Source: Coccinella septempunctata (Eukaryota; Arthropoda; Insecta; Coleoptera; Coccinellidae). From it: a stretch of DNA of 64,000 bases. Within the stretch, counting starts at the first letter, position 1, and each line of letters begins with the position of its first letter. The stretch is from positions 19,284,501-19,348,500 of the forward strand of contig NC_058191.1 of the NCBI RefSeq assembly GCF_907165205.1. Reading direction: 5' to 3'. The notes beneath the pieces are model-generated. The model was given only the letters and a program-made list of their open reading frames with translations. It searched no databases and was not told the DNA's origin. Below, one piece after another: positions 42,470-56,503 of this stretch. The translations under genes and the position numbers were made by a program.

Positions 42470-43047
42470 AAGATAATTTTCAGTACGAAAAAAATAAAAC
42501 GAAACTCCGTTAAACATCAGTTAACAAAAAAAAGATCCTATCAGAAATCGCCACAATCTTCGATCCTTTCGGATTATTATCTTCAGTCATCATACAGGCG
42601 AAACTGTTAATGCAAGAAATATGGAAAACCAACACATCATGGGATGAACCACCACCAGAGCACATCAGGAACACCTGGAAAAACTTCAGAAGCGAGCTTC
42701 CAAAATTAGAAGCAATTCAAGTTCAACGCTGGATTCACCTAAGGCCTGGTCAACCCTGGAAATACATGATTTCTCAGATGCATCTCCGTAAGCATATGGC
42801 GCACATAAAAACAACAGACACAAATGGGAACACCCACGTGGGACTTCTCTCTTCCAAATCGAAACTATCACCACAAAAAATGCAAAGACAATCCCGCAGT
42901 TAAAACTCTGCGCAGATCTTCTTTTAGCCAAACTCATCAAACGCTGCGTTACGGCCCTAAATCACAAAAATTCAAAAATATTCACCTGGTCCGACTCTCA
43001 TGGATAAACGCTGACGCTGGAAAGTGGAAAATGTTTGTGTTAAATGC
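42470..43047 (+). pseudogene. BEL/Pao polymerase fragment (RT end to RNase H)
   Basis: Across two frames: ILSEIATIFDPFGLLSSVII, QAKLLMQEIWKTNTSWDEPP, HIRNTWKNFRSELPKLEAIQ, then DASPYAYGAH, LLSSKSKLSP, LKLCADLLLAKLIKRCVTAL, FTWSDS and WINADAGKWKMFVLN. These are signature segments of BEL/Pao pol between reverse transcriptase and RNase H. Upstream it meets the Crypton, and downstream it switches at about 43045 into an unrelated zinc-knuckle frame. No gag, integrase or LTR is visible. Confidence 0.8.
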
Positions 43048-43214
43048 GGGGGACCTCATAATACAACAGCTTGCAAGAAAAAAAATAGAGACAGCCCAGC
43101 TAAATGTGCATTATGCGAGGGGGACCACCCAGCAAATTATAAAAGATGTGAATTCTATCATAGTCTCATCAAGAAAAACAATGCCAACAACAGAAATCTT
43201 ATTTTAATATAAGA
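43028..43214 (+). pseudogene. Jockey-like ORF1 zinc-knuckle fragment
   Basis: The frame contains ENVCVKCGGPHNTTACKKKN then AKCALCEGDHPANYKRCEFY, giving two CCHC knuckles (C-x2-C-x3-H-x4-C and C-x2-C-x4-H-x4-C) with the ANYKGC-like tail typical of Jockey-group ORF1. It overlaps the end of the BEL/Pao fragment in another frame and is cut downstream by the 582-bp element. It may belong to the same family as the endonuclease at 43811-44450. Confidence 0.7.
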
Positions 43215-43340
43215 AATTACACCACATAATAGAAGCAGATTGATGCCATAAGGCGATGTAAGATAACTACATAATTCGGACTGGCAGAAATCTACACCTT
43301 CAGTATACCACGGAGAACGTACCGACATCGATGGTGAGTA

Positions 43341-43383
43341 GTGCCAGACCGGTTTCGCTCTTGTTTGAGCTCGTCAGTGCTAC
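43341..43383 (-). ncRNA. Hammerhead ribozyme motif (left repeat)
   Basis: Minus strand: CTGACGA (43371-43377), stem II GCTC/GAGC with loop AAACAA, GAAAC, and CGGTC (cleavage after GTC at 43347). Stem I is partly paired (GTAGCA with TGGCAC). Stem III is the self-complementary ACCGGT, the minimal form found in Penelope-like elements. Confidence 0.65.
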
Positions 43384-43695
43384 ATAACCCAACCAAACGA
43401 TCGCCTTATGGCGTCAATCTGCTTCTATTGCCGTATTTGCGCATTTCCGCTTAGACCGGACGTATTTCAATCTTCCCTAGTCGGCAACAGACTCCAGACT
43501 GGAGTCGTTAGAAGAACACTGCGATGGGAGACGAGAAATGTACGCAGATATCTACCCTTGAGTAGCCTTGTAGGAGAAAGCTTAGGTCGTTGAATGCCAG
43601 GTGTCGCATGGAATTATTTAATACTTCGATGCCGCTGCTGGCTTTTGACAAAATGTCCTCTGCTTCATTCAGTCGGCATCGTTGGGTTGGGTTAT

Positions 43696-43738
43696 GTGGC
43701 ACTGACGAGCTCAAACAAGAACGAAACCGGTCTATCAC
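43696..43738 (+). ncRNA. Hammerhead ribozyme motif (right repeat)
   Basis: Plus strand: CTGACGA at 43702-43708, stem II GCTC with GAAC (one mismatch against the left copy), GAAAC at 43723-43727, and GTC ending at 43732. Stem I is weaker than in the left copy. Confidence 0.55.
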
Positions 43739-43810
43739 TACTCACCATCGATGTCGGCACGTTCTCCGAGGTATACTGAAGGTGTAGATTTCTGCCAGTC
43801 CGAATTATGT

Positions 43811-44450
43811 AATTACACCACATATTGTACAAATCATCTGGACCGTACTGCACATGCTGGTACTGCAATAATAATCAAGAACACCATCAACCACACAGAA
43901 ATACCAAAATATGAATATGATCATTTACAATCCACTGTTATAAAAGTTCAAACACGTATGATCTGACTGTTGCTGCAGAATACTGTCCACCCCGGCATTA
44001 TATCAAAAAACTTCAAAGATTTTTTCCAAACTCTGGGCCCTAAATTTGTCGCAGGAGGTGATTATAACAGCAAGCATTCTCTTTTTGGTTCTCGACTAAC
44101 AACAACTAAAGGCAGAGAATTCGCAAATCTCGTACATAAAGAAATCTACTTAATCCTATCTACTGGAAGTCCTACATATTGGCCTACAGATCCAAAAACA
44201 AAACCACAATCTGCTAGACTTCTTCATAGTAAATGGTATATCTCACACTTATATAGATATTATTCCGAGTTACGATCTGTCTTCCGATCACTCCTCCTTA
44301 ATAGCCACCATAAGTACTTCAATCGTTCAGAAAAAATCAATACCAAAATTACATAATGAAGATATAGTCTGAAATAGGTACAGAAATTTAATAGAAGAAG
44401 GTATAAATCTAGATATTAGTCTCAAAAGCCCAAATGAAATATTATAGATG
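43811..44450 (+). pseudogene. Jockey-like AP endonuclease fragment
   Basis: Frames in succession: NYTTYCTNHLDRTAHAGTAI, IIKNTINHTEIPKYEYDHLQ, then GPKFVAGGDYNSKHSLFGSR, TTTKGREFANLVH, STGSPTYWPTDPKTKP and, after a shift, a block ending SDH (DLSSDHSSLIATI). These are the middle and C-terminal blocks of a Jockey-group endonuclease, with the GDYN and SDH catalytic residues visible. A stop at about 43966, frameshifts near 44215, and Jockey copy D at 44452 end it. Confidence 0.7.
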
Positions 44451-44451
44451 A

Positions 44452-44843
44452 TTTTTTTTGGTGTGGCAGAGGGAAAATCTGCAAGTCAGACGAACCACCC
44501 TCTCCTGAGAGGAAACAAGTGTGAGGATTCTCACTTTCCTGAGCTCGAGACCCACTAAAAACCCTTAACTGCTTCTTGAATATTGGGTCCGGGCATTTTC
44601 CTGAAATCCGTTAATCTCTTAGTCGGTTTTCTTCTCGCACACTATCGTGCTGGGATTTATGTGTTTATCCTCTATTGGATAACACTTTATTGGATTCCTC
44701 AATAAGTTTCTTTTCTTATTTTAATCTCTCTTCAATTGTTCTCTCAGTTTCCTTCGGTAAATTCGCATTCTCCAAAAGGAGGAAGACAAAAGTCTTCCTC
44801 TGGGTCGTAGTCCACTAGTCTCCTGAGTTCTTGATTCGGATGG
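44452..44843 (-). mobile_element. Jockey-like copy D, first 3' fragment
   Basis: Poly(T) at about 44453-44460 followed by the same 3' UTR as copy A and the last codons of ORF2 up to GATTCGGATGGT. It stops there and is joined to a second copy of the same 3' end. A 12-bp insertion-like change (AGGAGGAAGACA) is seen near 44780. Confidence 0.8.
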
Positions 44844-45962
44844 TGTAGCAGGGGGAAAATCTGCAAGTCAGACGAACCACCCTCCCCTGAGGGGGAAGAA
44901 GTGTGGGGTTTCTCACTCTCCTGAGCTCGAGACCCACTAAAAACCCTCAACTGCTTCTTGAATTTTGGTTCCGGGCATTTGCCTATAAACCGCTCATCTC
45001 TTAGTCGGTTTTCTTCTCGCACACTATCGTGCTGGGATTTATGTATTTATCCTCTATTGGATTAACACTTTATTGAATTTTCCAATAAGTTTCTGTTTTT
45101 ATTTTAATCTCTTTTCAATTGATCTCTTGGTCTCCTTCGGTAAATTCGCATTCTCCTTTTTTCTTCCTCTGGGTGGTAGTCCACTAGTCTCCTGAGTTCT
45201 TGATTCGGATGGTTTTTCGCTGTTTCGAATAATTTCTGTGCTTTTCTGTTCATGAATGCCCCTGTTTCCCATTTCAGGTACCTATAAATCTGTCTATTCC
45301 TGACAACCAAGGTGCATATATTTCACATCGTAGCAGCTTGTTTTCAGTGGCCTGAATTCATTTGCTATGGCTCTTTGCTGCGGAACCCCAGGCAACTGAT
45401 CCATAAGTCAGTTGATGCCTAGCAACGGCTTTGATTATCTTCAAATTTGTCTCTTTCGACATGTGGCTTCTTCTTCCTATCAGAGGATAGAGTCTATTCA
45501 TCGGTGCTTTCGTTTTGTCGATTGCTTGTTTGATATGACTTTTCCAAGTAAGTCCTTTGTCAAGCGTTATTCCTAAATATTTGGCCTCATTTTTCCAGTC
45601 GATTTCTTCGCCGTCAACATCCAGTTTCGTTGTGGGTCGCAGTCTTCTCTTCCGTAGTAATATTGCCTGGCTCTTTTGTCCATTGAGCTTGATTTTCCAC
45701 TTTATGCACCAGTCATTTGTTTCGTCAATCGTCTCTTGTAGAACTCGTTCTATTACTTCTGGGTTGCGGTGTCGAGTTGCTATGCCTGTGTCGTCAGCAT
45801 ATAACGTTAGCATGGTTCTTGAATTCTTCGGAATATCGTGAATGTATATGTTGTACAGAAGTGGCCCAAGAACTGAGCCTTGGGGTACTCCAGCCTCTAT
45901 ATCTCTTGTTGTGGAGCATTCTTCTTCCACTTTCACGTAAAATCTTCTATTTTTGAGATAAA
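44844..45962 (-). mobile_element. Jockey-like copy D, second 5'-truncated fragment
   Basis: Starts GTAGCAGGGGGAAAATC without a poly(T) tract and runs through the 3' UTR into ORF2, truncated at 45962 within the reverse transcriptase (KNRRFYVKV). Closely related to copy A. Confidence 0.8.
45104..45962 (-). pseudogene. Jockey-like ORF2 C-terminal half
   Basis: From 45962: FYVKVEEECSTTRDIEAGVP, GSVLGPLLYNIYIHDIPKNS, LTLYADDTGIATRH and onward to AKSHSK, then a stop near 45358 and frame changes before RNRQIYRYLKWETG and the C-terminus at 45104. The catalytic YADD is present but the fingers domain is missing. Very similar to copy A. Confidence 0.8.
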
Positions 45963-46412
45963 TCAATGATAAACAAAAGTAGGTACAATTTTCTGATCAG
46001 TGATTTCTTTTGAATTTCATTGATTTCGACTTGCATTTTATTGCATATAATTCAGAGAACTCATATTCAATATAGATTTGAAGAAAGGTATTTGAAAAAT
46101 CATCAGAAAAACCACGATGACACATAACCTAAAATAAAATGAAGGCTGTTCATTTCAAATTGACGCTTGAATCCCCACCCCTTATCGATACCCGCTGTAA
46201 TCGCAGCGACACCTATCCTACGTTTCCCGTTTTCGGGGACACATTTTTAGTACTTCGATCGTTCTCCTTCTCTCTACTCTCCATAGTAAATAATCTAGAG
46301 CAAAAACTTCATGAAAATTGCTTCATTCATAGAGTAATGTAAGAGATACTCAACAGTTATTGATTATTTCACTTTTATGCTGATTTTTCCTAGAAGATGT
46401 TAGTAATCTATC

Positions 46413-46415
<3 letters not shown>
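45963..46415. other. Nothing recognised
   Basis: Unique-looking AT-rich sequence, no coding signal. Confidence 0.4.

Positions 46416-46454
<39 letters not shown>
46416..46454. repeat. (TA)n tract
   Basis: About 19 TA units. The first of six long TA tracts in the window. Confidence 0.95.
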
Positions 46455-46457
<3 letters not shown>

Positions 46458-46585
46458 GTCAATGCGTGCATAGCTGGACAAAAAATTTTGACAATCGGTG
46501 ATGGCTGGACATTTCTGTGCATAGCTGGACGTCCAGCTATGCACATCAGATTTCTTTATGCCTATGCATGTTTAGCTGGACTTTC
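46455..46585. repeat. Cluster of GTCCAGCTATGCAC motifs
   Basis: The motif or its complement occurs at about 46462, 46520, 46535 and 46565. The middle pair forms a perfect 28-bp palindrome (46521-46548). Part of a dispersed set reaching 52670. Confidence 0.75.
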
Positions 46586-47214
46586 TTTTCTCCCACCCAG
46601 TTTCACAAATTTTGCAGTGTTGTCAGGTTGTGTTTTAACAATTTCAGTAGATTGTCGATTCAGTTGATAAATTAGGTAGAACTTAAAACAAATTTTGTGG
46701 ATAAATTATTTCTGCAAGCATCAAATTCCGTCAGCCTTTTTAATGTAATATCAAAATGTTTTCCTAACTGCTCCTACCAAGAGATTTGGCTGATACCTAT
46801 ACATTCTATAGCTGTACCATTGTAATGTATGTATAGATCCAGAATTAAAAATAAAATATTTTGGATGTTATATTTACGTTGTCTTCTGTATCTGATTTGA
46901 TAAGACTATTGAAGTATTTTTGGTGAAAATGTCGATTGCCCGTGAAAAAATATTACAGATGATGAAGATTTTTTTTGAGCATATATTATACTCTGTTACA
47001 TAAAAAAGAGCCGAGAATGCATGCAAAATAATAATTAATTGGAAGAATATCGGAAAATGAATTTTTAAACTGATTACTTCCACCTAAGAAATTGATCTAG
47101 AATATTGCTGATTTGAATTCTGACAGTGTTAGTAACTCGACAAACCGGTTATATTTCTCAACACCATTTCTTTTTTGAATAATAATACACGTATATATTT
47201 TTTCTTGCAATCAT
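46586..47214. other. Nothing recognised
   Basis: AT-rich. The minus-strand frame 46874-47083 is low complexity and not supported. Confidence 0.4.
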
Positions 47215-47700
47215 GCAGTGGGCTAAACATGCAGTGAATGAATTGATTCAGTGCATAAATTGATTCCACAGCTCCTCCTTCTTCCTGTTGTTATAGGCTT
47301 TCAGAATATTCCGTAGTTCAAAAGTGATGTTTCACCATTATATTCTCTGATCTTTATATTTTTCATTTGAAGTCATAATAAGAGGGATTCTATACTTCCT
47401 ATTCTTTTCTGTTATCTCGTTATCTCATTTGAAGAGAGCTTCTATTTCAGTTTTGTTCGGTGCCAAATATATTCCATAAAGAGCATGGTCCAGCCATTCA
47501 CGGATCGAAATATGTTATATATATGTGGGTACATGGATAGCTGGACCACGCACCATGGTTCCATTTCTCAGTTGGTCCAGCCATGCACGTATCTGTATAT
47601 CCTCATCATATATCAATACGTCCATGGCTGGACTACGTCCGTATAAATACGAGGTGGTTAAGCTGAATAAAAAAAATTCCTGTTTTTTGCAGTCAAAGTA
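47215..47700 (+). repeat. Segmental duplication, copy 1
   Basis: Blocks GCAGTGGGCTAAACATGCA, CAGCTCCTCCTTCTT, TTTGAAGTCATAATAAGAGG, CATAAAGAGCATGGTCCAG and TACGAGGTGG recur in the same order in 47715-48940. Carries four GTCCAGC-type motifs. Confidence 0.8.
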
Positions 47701-47812
47701 CAAATATACACCTACATATTTTTTTCAGCAACCATGAAGTGGGCTAATCATGCAATGAATTAATTGATTCAGTTAATATATTGATTACACAGCTCCTCCT
47801 TCTTTCTGTTGT

Positions 47813-47886
47813 TATAGGCTTTCAGCCTATAGCTATAGCTATATATAGCTATATAGCTATATAGCTATAGGCTGAAAGCCTATAGC
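47813..47886. repeat. Perfect hairpin of TATAGC units
   Basis: TATAGGCTTTCAGCCTATAG, then TATAGC repeats, then the mirror image. Could extrude as a cruciform. Likely grown from a short inverted repeat in copy 1. Confidence 0.8.
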
Positions 47887-48235
47887 TAGGCTTTCAGCTT
47901 ATAGCGTAATTCAAAACTAATGTTTCACCATTTTATTCTCTGATCTTTATATTTTTCATTTGAAGTCATAATAAGAGGAATTCTATACTTCTATTCTTTT
48001 CTGTTGCATCGTTATCTCATTTCTGTCTGTTCCGATATTCCTGAACAGTACTGTCAGTATTTCAGAGACGATGCCTATTGGCCCAGTCGTTTGAGTTCTA
48101 TTGTTATTCGATTGCGGGCCAGTAATATCGGAACAGGCCCTTGAAGGACGCTTCTATTTCAGTTCTATTCGGTGCCAAATATATTCCATAAAGAGCATGG
48201 TCCAGCCATTCACGTATCGAAATATGTTTGATATA

Positions 48236-48783
48236 CAGGGTGTCCCAAAACTAGTGAATCAAACGTCACACCACGAGAGAGTAGACCAAATATTATCGAA
48301 TGACACCAACATAAATGTTCAACGCAAATGTACCGTTTTGAAAATAATCATAATTCAATTAAAATACCTAAAGTTTCCGATTTTCGAACTATTTTTCTTA
48401 ATCACAGGGCCAGTTTGTGAAAAAGTACATCGATTTTAAATTATATTGAACTTAGATTATTGTGTTATCTCCCCTAATTGAAATTATTTTAAGTAGTTAA
48501 TCGATAACCTAAGTAAATGTAAATTAAAACAATTGTTTTTTCTACATGATTTTGATTACCTAGAATAAACCCCCTCTATAGGGGTGATAATAAGGGAGAA
48601 AAACGCTATCTTTAATAACAAATTGGCCTTGTGATTGAAAAAATAGTTCGAAAATCGGCAACTTTAGGTTAGGTTTTTTCAGAAACGGTACATTTTCGCT
48701 CAACAAATGTTTGTATCATTCGATTGTATTTGATCTACTCTATCGTGGTGTGACGTTTGATTCACTAGTTTTGGGACAGCCTG
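48236..48783. mobile_element. 548-bp MITE with TA duplication
   Basis: The ends CAGGGTGTCCCAAAACTAGT and CAGGCTGTCCCAAAACTAGT are inverted, with TA on each side (48234-48235, 48784-48785). The arms are about 108 bp. Non-coding centre. Probably Tc1/mariner-like by duplication, but the ends alone do not settle the family. Confidence 0.85.
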
Positions 48784-49084
48784 TATGTTGGTACGTGGAT
48801 AGCTGGACCATGAGCCATGGTTCCATATATCAGTTGGTCCAGTCATGCACGTACCTGAATATCTTCAACATATATCAATACGTCCACGGCTGGACTATGT
48901 TCGTATATATACGAGGTGGTGAAGCTAAACGGAAAAATTCGGGTACCTACTCTACAAATAATTTTTAAGTTTAAATACAAACCAATTGGTGATAGTATAA
49001 TAATAATTAGAATGAAATGGACTAGTTTAATCTATATTTCGAAGCATGCTGTAGTGTGTAATCATATCAATCAAAAGAGTAACA

Positions 49085-49125
49085 GGCAGATTGGTTTCGG
49101 GCTTCTTAGCCGTCATCAGTACTAA
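49085..49125 (-). ncRNA. Degraded hammerhead motif
   Basis: Minus strand: CTGATGA (49113-49119), stem II GGCT/AGCC, GAAACC then AATC. Core boxes and stem II are kept, but stem III and the cleavage site (ATC) are altered. Likely a PLE end. Confidence 0.45.
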
Positions 49126-49686
49126 TAGTAGTACTTAGATGTCAACTGGTGCAAATTTTTTCTATCTCTGAAGCAGAAAAAAAAACATTCCGGCAATGAT
49201 TAGGTCGTAACAACGTGTACTGAGGTGAAATGAGGTCGGATGAATTATGACGCCTAACTCTCTGAGAGCGCTATCGTCGTCAGAAAAGCAAGATTTTAGT
49301 AACGAATAGAATAGAAAAGAACTTAAATGAAAACACTGATGGAGTAAGTTTGTCTTACGAACTGCTATCAGACAAAAACGAATAGATCGAAAGATCAAGC
49401 TTCCGAACTAATATGTGTGACATAGTTGATTTTAAGGCCCGCTTGGCATCTACTTATGGTATTCCAACATTTCATGAGATGATTGAGTTTATAAATGATG
49501 AAAACGCAGTGAATATACGAAGCGATATTGAGAAGATGGACACGGCATATTATTTTTTCATATCAAAAATGTGATTGAGAGAAATTATAAGCGTTTCTTC
49601 AACGATGGACGTTCACATCTCATTTCGCAGTTCATTTAATTCTCTTGCAAAAACTGCGTATTTCCAATTGGTTATTGTGTTTTTTT
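49126..49686. other. Nothing recognised
   Basis: AT-rich. Probably the rest of the PLE remnant near the hammerhead, but no reverse transcriptase is seen. Confidence 0.3.
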
Positions 49687-50458
49687 TCAACAAATACAAG
49701 TTGTTTCACGAGTAAACAGACAAACGAAAACCGTGAATAGAGAGCATTGAGCTCATATATGCGTCTTAGGTACTCTTTTTCCGGGTTTCCGATATATAGT
49801 GTGTTTTCTAAAATTTCTCGAATTTTTTTTTTCACTATTACTCCTGATATTTTTGATCCATTAGACTGAAAATTCATTATCAGCTTGAAGTTGTTAGTTT
49901 TAATGAAAAAAAAACATTAAAATTCGATCAAAATAAGGTCCGGACTCAGTGACGCTTTATTCAACTTCAAACTCATGAAAAACACCCTGTATCTAGTTTT
50001 TCATTGAAATTTTAATGATTTAGTTATCTACACGTAAAAATTTTTCGAATTCAATGATTCGGTTGTATGCCTGCCTCATCCGTGAATTATTTTTTATGAA
50101 TAATTTTTTCGAGGAGAAACGCCTCTTGAAAAAAACAGCCCTGCATAAAAATGAATTTGGAAATGTTCAACTGATTTTTGTAAAATCAGTGAATGAAGCG
50201 TCACTCAGTCCGGTACTGGTTTTTGTCGGATTTTAATGTTCTGTTTCATTGAAACTGAAAACTTTAGCTCAAATATAAATTTTCAGTCGAATAGATCGGG
50301 TATTTCAGAAGTTGAAGCGAAACGAAAATTTGAGAAATATCAGAAAACCCTTTGTATATCGGAAACAGAGTACACACATATGAGGTGTTTTTAAACGCAG
50401 CTCAATGCTCTCTATTCACGGTTCTCATTTGTCCGTTTACTCGTGAAACACCCTGTAT
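49687..50458. mobile_element. 770-bp inverted-repeat element
   Basis: The right end GTTTACTCGTGAAACACCCTG matches the left end near 49690 (TTGTTTCACGAGTAAAC) in inverted orientation. Arms of roughly 260 bp meet around a central non-coding part. Smaller variants of the CACCCTGTAT end also appear at 49983. Non-autonomous DNA transposon of unknown family. Confidence 0.75.
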
Positions 50459-50859
50459 ATTGTCCCGCCTGACAACGGAATCCATAAAGTATTGAAAGTA
50501 TGTTTCTCTTAGTCTTACCTTTGAGTATACAACTCAATGGTTTCACATAATGAATCTTGTTTCCTCAATGTAAATTTTAAGATTTTGGTGGGGAGAAAAC
50601 TAACGTCCAGCTAAACACGCTTGTATATGTTAAAAATTGAATTACAGTAAGACCTTCAACAACACCATCGGTCCAGCGATTGACGCATATATGAATCTCT
50701 TATTTGTTCCGAAATATCTGAATAGTAAAATGAAAAATATAGAAAAGCAGTAACGATAAGTCGTGGATTGTGGATCGTTTTCGTTGGATCTCTATATGAC
50801 GGCCGATTTGACTAATGGTTCCCAAACATGATGATAAATGTTGTATAATATGGTTAAAT

Positions 50860-51250
50860 TAAATATCAGTAATTGGGGGTAACACAACCTAACCCAACCA
50901 TAAATCAACCTCATTATTGATGTAGATCTTCCTTCAATTTTTTTCTTTAATTTGGAATTCTCAGTGTCTTTACCATCCAATCACCATCTTATTATCAATG
51001 TTTTTAACATCTAATCACCATAGGATGATCATTTAGTCTAACACAACCTAACCCAATCAAAACCTAACCTCCTTTTTATAGACCACTCCTATTGCCACAG
51101 CTATTGGAGTGTTCATCCTCAATTATTTTTTCGGAATTCCCAGTGTTTTAGCCATCTAATTACTATAAGATGATCATTTAGGGTAGCACAACCTTACAAC
51201 CCAAACATAACCTAACCTAACCTAACCAACCTTTTGTTGGCCTAGTTCAT
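50860..51250. repeat. Diverged tandem units with AACCTAACC runs
   Basis: Three units of about 130-160 bp, each with an ACACAACCT run, a TCGGAATTC-like block and ATCTAATCACCAT. The last includes four CCTAA units (51212-51231), the insect telomeric unit. It is too short to be a telomere. Confidence 0.6.
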
Positions 51251-51639
51251 CCCCCTAATTTGCCAATACTGAAATTGAAACTATATTATAAAAGTATCCT
51301 ATATAGAATCAATATGCAAATAATTTCCTTAATCCCAACATCCAAGCTTCATGAAATAAAAGATGTATTTAATCGCTTCAAATGGCTAAAAATTATCTAA
51401 TGTAAAGCAGACTGATGTATAAGGGATAGTTTCACGTGAGATAATGAGTGGTTCCTATGTAGGTTAGGCTCAACATGTCTCATATAATTAGAGTTCGAAT
51501 AATAACAAACAGACTATTTTATTTCTTGTTGATTGAAAGATTATCTTTTTATATTGAATTGATGTGGCCTATACTTGATGAAAATCCATAATTGAACTTG
51601 AAACTGATTATACGTTTTTGACAAAATGAGTTTTTAAAC
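51251..51639. other. Nothing recognised
   Basis: AT-rich, no features. Confidence 0.4.
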
Positions 51640-51644
51640 CTTTA

Positions 51645-51692
51645 AACCATGACACTTTTTTCGCTATCACAATAGCATCATCAGAAGTGTAA
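51645..51692 (-). ncRNA. Degraded hammerhead motif
   Basis: Minus strand: ACACTT, CTGATGA (51678-51684), stem II GCTAT/ATAGC, GAAA, then AAGTGT closing a 6-bp stem I. The usual CGTC between GAAA and stem I is lost, so it should not cleave. Confidence 0.4.
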
Positions 51693-51699
51693 ACTAAAA

Positions 51700-52381
51700 T
51701 ATTTGGTACCGAAACAAAAATATATAAACAAGCAATCAGACTCTACTGCTAAGAATTGGGAGGTGGTAATGATAGTTTCCGGAACATTCGAAACAATTCG
51801 GGACAGAAACAGATAAGACCAGAGCTCATAATATTATACTAATCACTGGGAACTTCAGAGCAATTTACAGGTAGGTAACAATCGGAGGATCGATCGTATA
51901 GACAATGAAACTCTCTATTGACTTTCGATTAATTTATAATAAAATCTTAATTCCTCGATGTTATTGAAAACTATTATCTACCCTTAGATTTCAACGAGGT
52001 TTTTTATTTTTTTTTCAATTTCAACATTGAATTTTTCGAACTTTTTGTTTTTTTGTTTATTTTATTTCCGCGATTAAAGTGACGAAAATACTACTAGTTG
52101 GACACAAATTTTCAAAATACATTCAGTAATAGGGAGTCATTGAGGCGAATCTGATCGTTGAGTAAATCTTTTTTTGATAATGATGAAAACACAATCCTGA
52201 CTTCACTACTCTTATTTTCTCTAGGTTTTATCCACTTATAGCAGTCGGTAAATTATTCTAACCAAAAAAATGCTACCACATATTTGCGTCATCTATAAGT
52301 CGCCCTGAGCCTTTAAAGAAACAATAATGAGATCTCTTTCATTCTATCATTATCTACCATACCAAAGTGTAATATATAAGG
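51700..52381. other. Nothing recognised
   Basis: AT-rich, no coding or repeat structure seen. Confidence 0.4.
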
Positions 52382-52512
52382 CCTGTTCGTAGTGTGGTTC
52401 ACAACGGTTGTGAACTATATAGAGCAAGCGCAAATGGATTTTCGCTACCCTAAAATGGAATTGCGCTTGCTCTGTACAGTTCACAACCGTTGTGAACCAC
52501 ACTACGAACAAA
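52382..52512. mobile_element. 131-bp hairpin MITE
   Basis: Arms of about 50 bp starting GTTCGTAGTGTGGTTCACAA at both ends (inverted), containing the smaller palindrome TTCACAACGGTTGTGAA, with a short loop. Confidence 0.85.
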
Positions 52513-52677
52513 CCTATGGATTATTCAAACATTTTCCTCATATCCAAGATTACGGGCTGAATCTGGCAACGTTGCATCGATGTGGTCCAGCTATTCCCGC
52601 TAAGGCATAAAAATATGGCGTCCAGCCATGCACGGATACACATATGGAAACGACGGTCCAGCTATGCACGCATCGGC

Positions 52678-56347
<3,670 letters not shown>

Positions 56348-56503
56348 AAATTATGCGCTCCAAATACTAGAAGTAGAAGATTTCAGGGCGGTGGGGAGTC
56401 TCAGGCCGGCTCCTCTCGGAACCGTCCAGAGGATAGGCCTGTAGGGGCAAGGTGTGGACCAAGCGGCGCACCCCCCCGAGATGGTTCCGCAAGGTCAAGT
56501 CCT

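Larger units (their letters stand above)
43229..43810. mobile_element. 582-bp PLE-derived non-autonomous element
   Basis: Flanked by a perfect 14-bp direct repeat, AATTACACCACATA, at 43215-43228 and 43811-43824. Inverted repeats 43269-43395 and 43687-43808 resemble inverted PLE termini, and there is a 40-bp extension at the left end, part of which recurs inverted at 43400-43428. Each inverted repeat contains a hammerhead motif. No reverse transcriptase is present, so it would depend on an autonomous partner. Inserted between a Jockey-like zinc-knuckle region and endonuclease. Confidence 0.7.
47715..48960 (+). repeat. Segmental duplication, copy 2 (interrupted)
   Basis: Second copy of 47215-47700, enlarged by a palindrome at 47813-47886, an insertion near 48025-48150, and a MITE at 48236-48783. 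The last part resumes at 48784 (GGATAGCTGGACC). Confidence 0.75.

Noticed and set aside
51212..51231. True telomere
   Set aside because: Only four CCTAA units inside diverged non-telomeric sequence.
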